NCBI GenBank assembly: GCA_039026955.1
Contig: JBCCLH010000007.1
Location: forward strand, 1-64,000
Length of the DNA stretch: 64,000 bases
Origin: Kordia sp039026955
GTDB taxonomy: Bacteria; Bacteroidota; Bacteroidia; Flavobacteriales; Flavobacteriaceae
Direction of reading: 5' to 3'
A program made the position numbers and the translations under genes. Position 1 is the stretch's first letter; every line of letters begins with the position of its first letter. The notes under the pieces are model-generated. The model searched no databases. It was not told the DNA's origin and saw only the letters and a list, made by a program, of their open reading frames with translations. Below, piece after piece: positions 62,503 through 64,000 of the stretch.

Positions 62503-64000
62503 ATGAAAAAAATATACCTATTGGCAAGTGTGCTCCTACTGATGGCGGCTTGTAAAGAAGCACAAAAACCAACCAATACACTAGAAGCAAAAGTGTCAGA
62601 ATTATTGTCTAAAATGTCACTGGATGAAAAAATTGGACAACTCAATCTACGCGGAACTTCAAGTCGAGTGAAAGGAGAATTATCCGATTCACTAAAACAA
62701 GCAGTACGCGATGGAAAAATTGGTGCTTTTCTAAACGTAACGAATATGGAGTTTGTGGACGAATTGCAACGCATTGCGGTAGAAGAAAGTCCCAATAAAA
62801 TTCCACTCATCTTTGCGCGTGATGTGATTCACGGATACAAAACACTATTTCCAATTCCGTTGGGAATGGCAGCAAGTTGGGATGCAAAAATCGCAGAAAA
62901 CTCTTCTCGTGTGGCTGCGGTAGAAGCTTCTTCCTTCGGAATTCGTTGGACGTTTGCACCGATGTTGGACATTGCCAGAGATGCACGTTGGGGACGCATC
63001 GCAGAATCGCCAGGCGAAGATCCGTTTTTGGCATCCAAACTATCAGAAGCCTACGTAAAAGGGTTTCAAGGAGATAGTTTGAACGATCCGACAAGCATGC
63101 TAGCCTGCGCAAAACATTTCATAGGATATGGTGCTGCCATTGGTGGACGCGATTACAACACAGCGATTATCAATGATGCGTTACTGCACAATGTCTATTT
63201 GCCACCGTTCAAATCTGCCGTAAATGCAGGTTCACAAACATTCATGACAGCGTTTAATGAAATGAATGGAATTCCAGCTTCTGGCGATAAAAAACTATTG
63301 ACAGCTATTTTACGCAACGAGTATGACTTTGACGGCTTTGTGGTGTCTGATTGGGAATCTGTCGAAGAAATGATCGCACACGGATTTGCAAAAGACTTAA
63401 AGCATGCAGGCGAGATTTCACTGAATGCAGGATTAAATATGGAAATGACCAGCGTCGCCTTCGAAAAATACACAAAAGAACTGTTGAAAGAAGGAAAAGT
63501 GACACAAGCACAAATAGATAATTTAGTCGCTGAAATTTTACGCGTAAAACTCAGAATGGGCTTATTTGAAAATCCATATCGTGTAGATAAAAGTGACAAT
63601 CTTTATGCAGAGTCACACTTAGCAATGGCAAAAGAAGCTGCAATTAAAAGTTCCGTCTTGCTAAAAAATGATAAAAATATCTTGCCATTAAACACAGAAA
63701 CAAGAGTTGCTGTTATTGGTCCGTTGGCAGACAAACCCAGAGAGCAATTAGGAACTTGGTCCTTTGATGGCGATAGAAAATTTACCCAAACACCAATTGA
63801 TGCATTTCAAAAAGGAAATGTAAATCACACATTTGTAGAAGGTTTGTCATATTCTCGAGATAAATCAACAAAAGATTTTTCCAAAGCAATTGCCGCTGCC
63901 AAACAATCAGACATAATTCTTTTTATTGGCGGAGAAGAAGCGATTCTTTCAGGAGAAGCACACAGTCGCGCAGACATCAATTTGCCAGGCGCACAAGAAC
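62503..64000 (+). CDS. GH3 family glycosidase, 3' end beyond the window
   Basis: The frame opens at ATG 62503 and stays open to the window end: 499 residues visible. Lipobox LLMAAC (Cys17). GH3 motifs: ELLSKMSLDEKIGQLN, IPLIFARDVIHGYKT, WTFAPMLDIARDARWGRIAESPGEDPFLAS, ACAKHFIGYGA and the nucleophile Asp in GFVVSDWESV. It is related to but clearly different from the bglX product of the same locus, so the PUL carries two GH3 enzymes. Probably a beta-glucosidase-type exo-enzyme; exact specificity is not readable. Confidence 0.92.
   Translation, partial: MKKIYLLASVLLLMAACKEAQKPTNTLEAKVSELLSKMSLDEKIGQLNLRGTSSRVKGELSDSLKQAVRDGKIGAFLNVTNMEFVDELQRIAVEESPNKIPLIFARDVIHGYKTLFPIPLGMAASWDAKIAENSSRVAAVEASSFGIRWTFAPMLDIARDARWGRIAESPGEDPFLASKLSEAYVKGFQGDSLNDPTSMLACAKHFIGYGAAIGGRDYNTAIINDALLHNVYLPPFKSAVNAGSQTFMTAFNEMNGIPASGDKKLLTAILRNEYDFDGFVVSDWESVEEMIAHGFAKDLKHAGEISLNAGLNMEMTSVAFEKYTKELLKEGKVTQAQIDNLVAEILRVKLRMGLFENPYRVDKSDNLYAESHLAMAKEAAIKSSVLLKNDKNILPLNTETRVAVIGPLADKPREQLGTWSFDGDRKFTQTPIDAFQKGNVNHTFVEGLSYSRDKSTKDFSKAIAAAKQSDIILFIGGEEAILSGEAHSRADINLPGAQE

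Overview
The window looks like chromosomal DNA of a marine Flavobacteriaceae bacterium; Kordia or a close relative is my best guess. The evidence is a low-GC, A-rich sequence, genes that mostly lack Shine-Dalgarno sites, TAnnTTTG-type promoter boxes, a type IX secretion (T9SS) sorting domain, a GLPGLI protein, a SusC/SusD pair, a Bacteroidetes HU-like protein and leader peptides of the flavobacterial lanthipeptide type. Genus is inference only. I saw no rRNA, tRNA, CRISPR array, insertion sequence or phage genes.

Layout. 0.1-1.8 kb: two paralogous lipoproteins. 1.9-5.5 kb: an outer-membrane beta-barrel protein and its GLPGLI partner. 5.9-8.0 kb: NADP isocitrate dehydrogenase and an HU-like protein, followed by what looks like the empty shell of a second icd unit (8.56-8.73 kb). 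8.9-10.1 kb: a lone basic/acidic two-part protein with an eCIS/DUF4157-neighbourhood type N-terminus. 11.2-15.4 kb: a LytS/LytTR two-component pair with a sensor propeller. 15.5-25.3 kb: SH3b protein, orphan lipoproteins, a CBM9-like protein, cupin, HerA-like ATPase and a T9SS-exported serine protease. 26.2-27.3 kb: an EAD-TIR immunity-type gene broken by one in-frame TAG. 27.5-39.3 kb: mostly housekeeping genes (methyltransferase, YkgJ, sterol desaturase, GDPD, glycosyltransferase, NamZ, LolE-type permease, cystathionine beta-synthase, LVIVD lipoproteins). 41.3-42.3 kb: three small RiPP (lanthipeptide-like) precursor genes with no modification enzyme nearby. 42.8-49.0 kb: the known four-gene DNA-repair set (MBL exonuclease, ATP-dependent ligase, Lhr-type helicase, PdeM); the last two genes are bracketed by a ~190 bp inverted repeat. 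49.8-64.0 kb: a polysaccharide utilization locus with two GH3 enzymes, an AraC regulator, SusC, SusD, a CRTAC1-like VCBS protein and a gluconolactonase-like lipoprotein; the second GH3 runs off the window.

How genes work together. The PUL encodes outer-membrane capture and import (SusCD), surface lipoproteins and beta-glucosidases, with a divergently read AraC regulator. The ligase cluster is a repair operon with ATGA and GTGA stop/start overlaps. The kinase/LytTR pair would signal from the envelope.

The intergenic regions are unusually structured. They hold a ~155 bp terminal-inverted-repeat element in three copies, a 161 bp near-perfect hairpin, two further dispersed repeat families and several period-7 or period-8 tandem arrays. 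Many hairpins contain G-U pairs that only form on the strand of the gene they terminate, which supports a role as RNA terminators.
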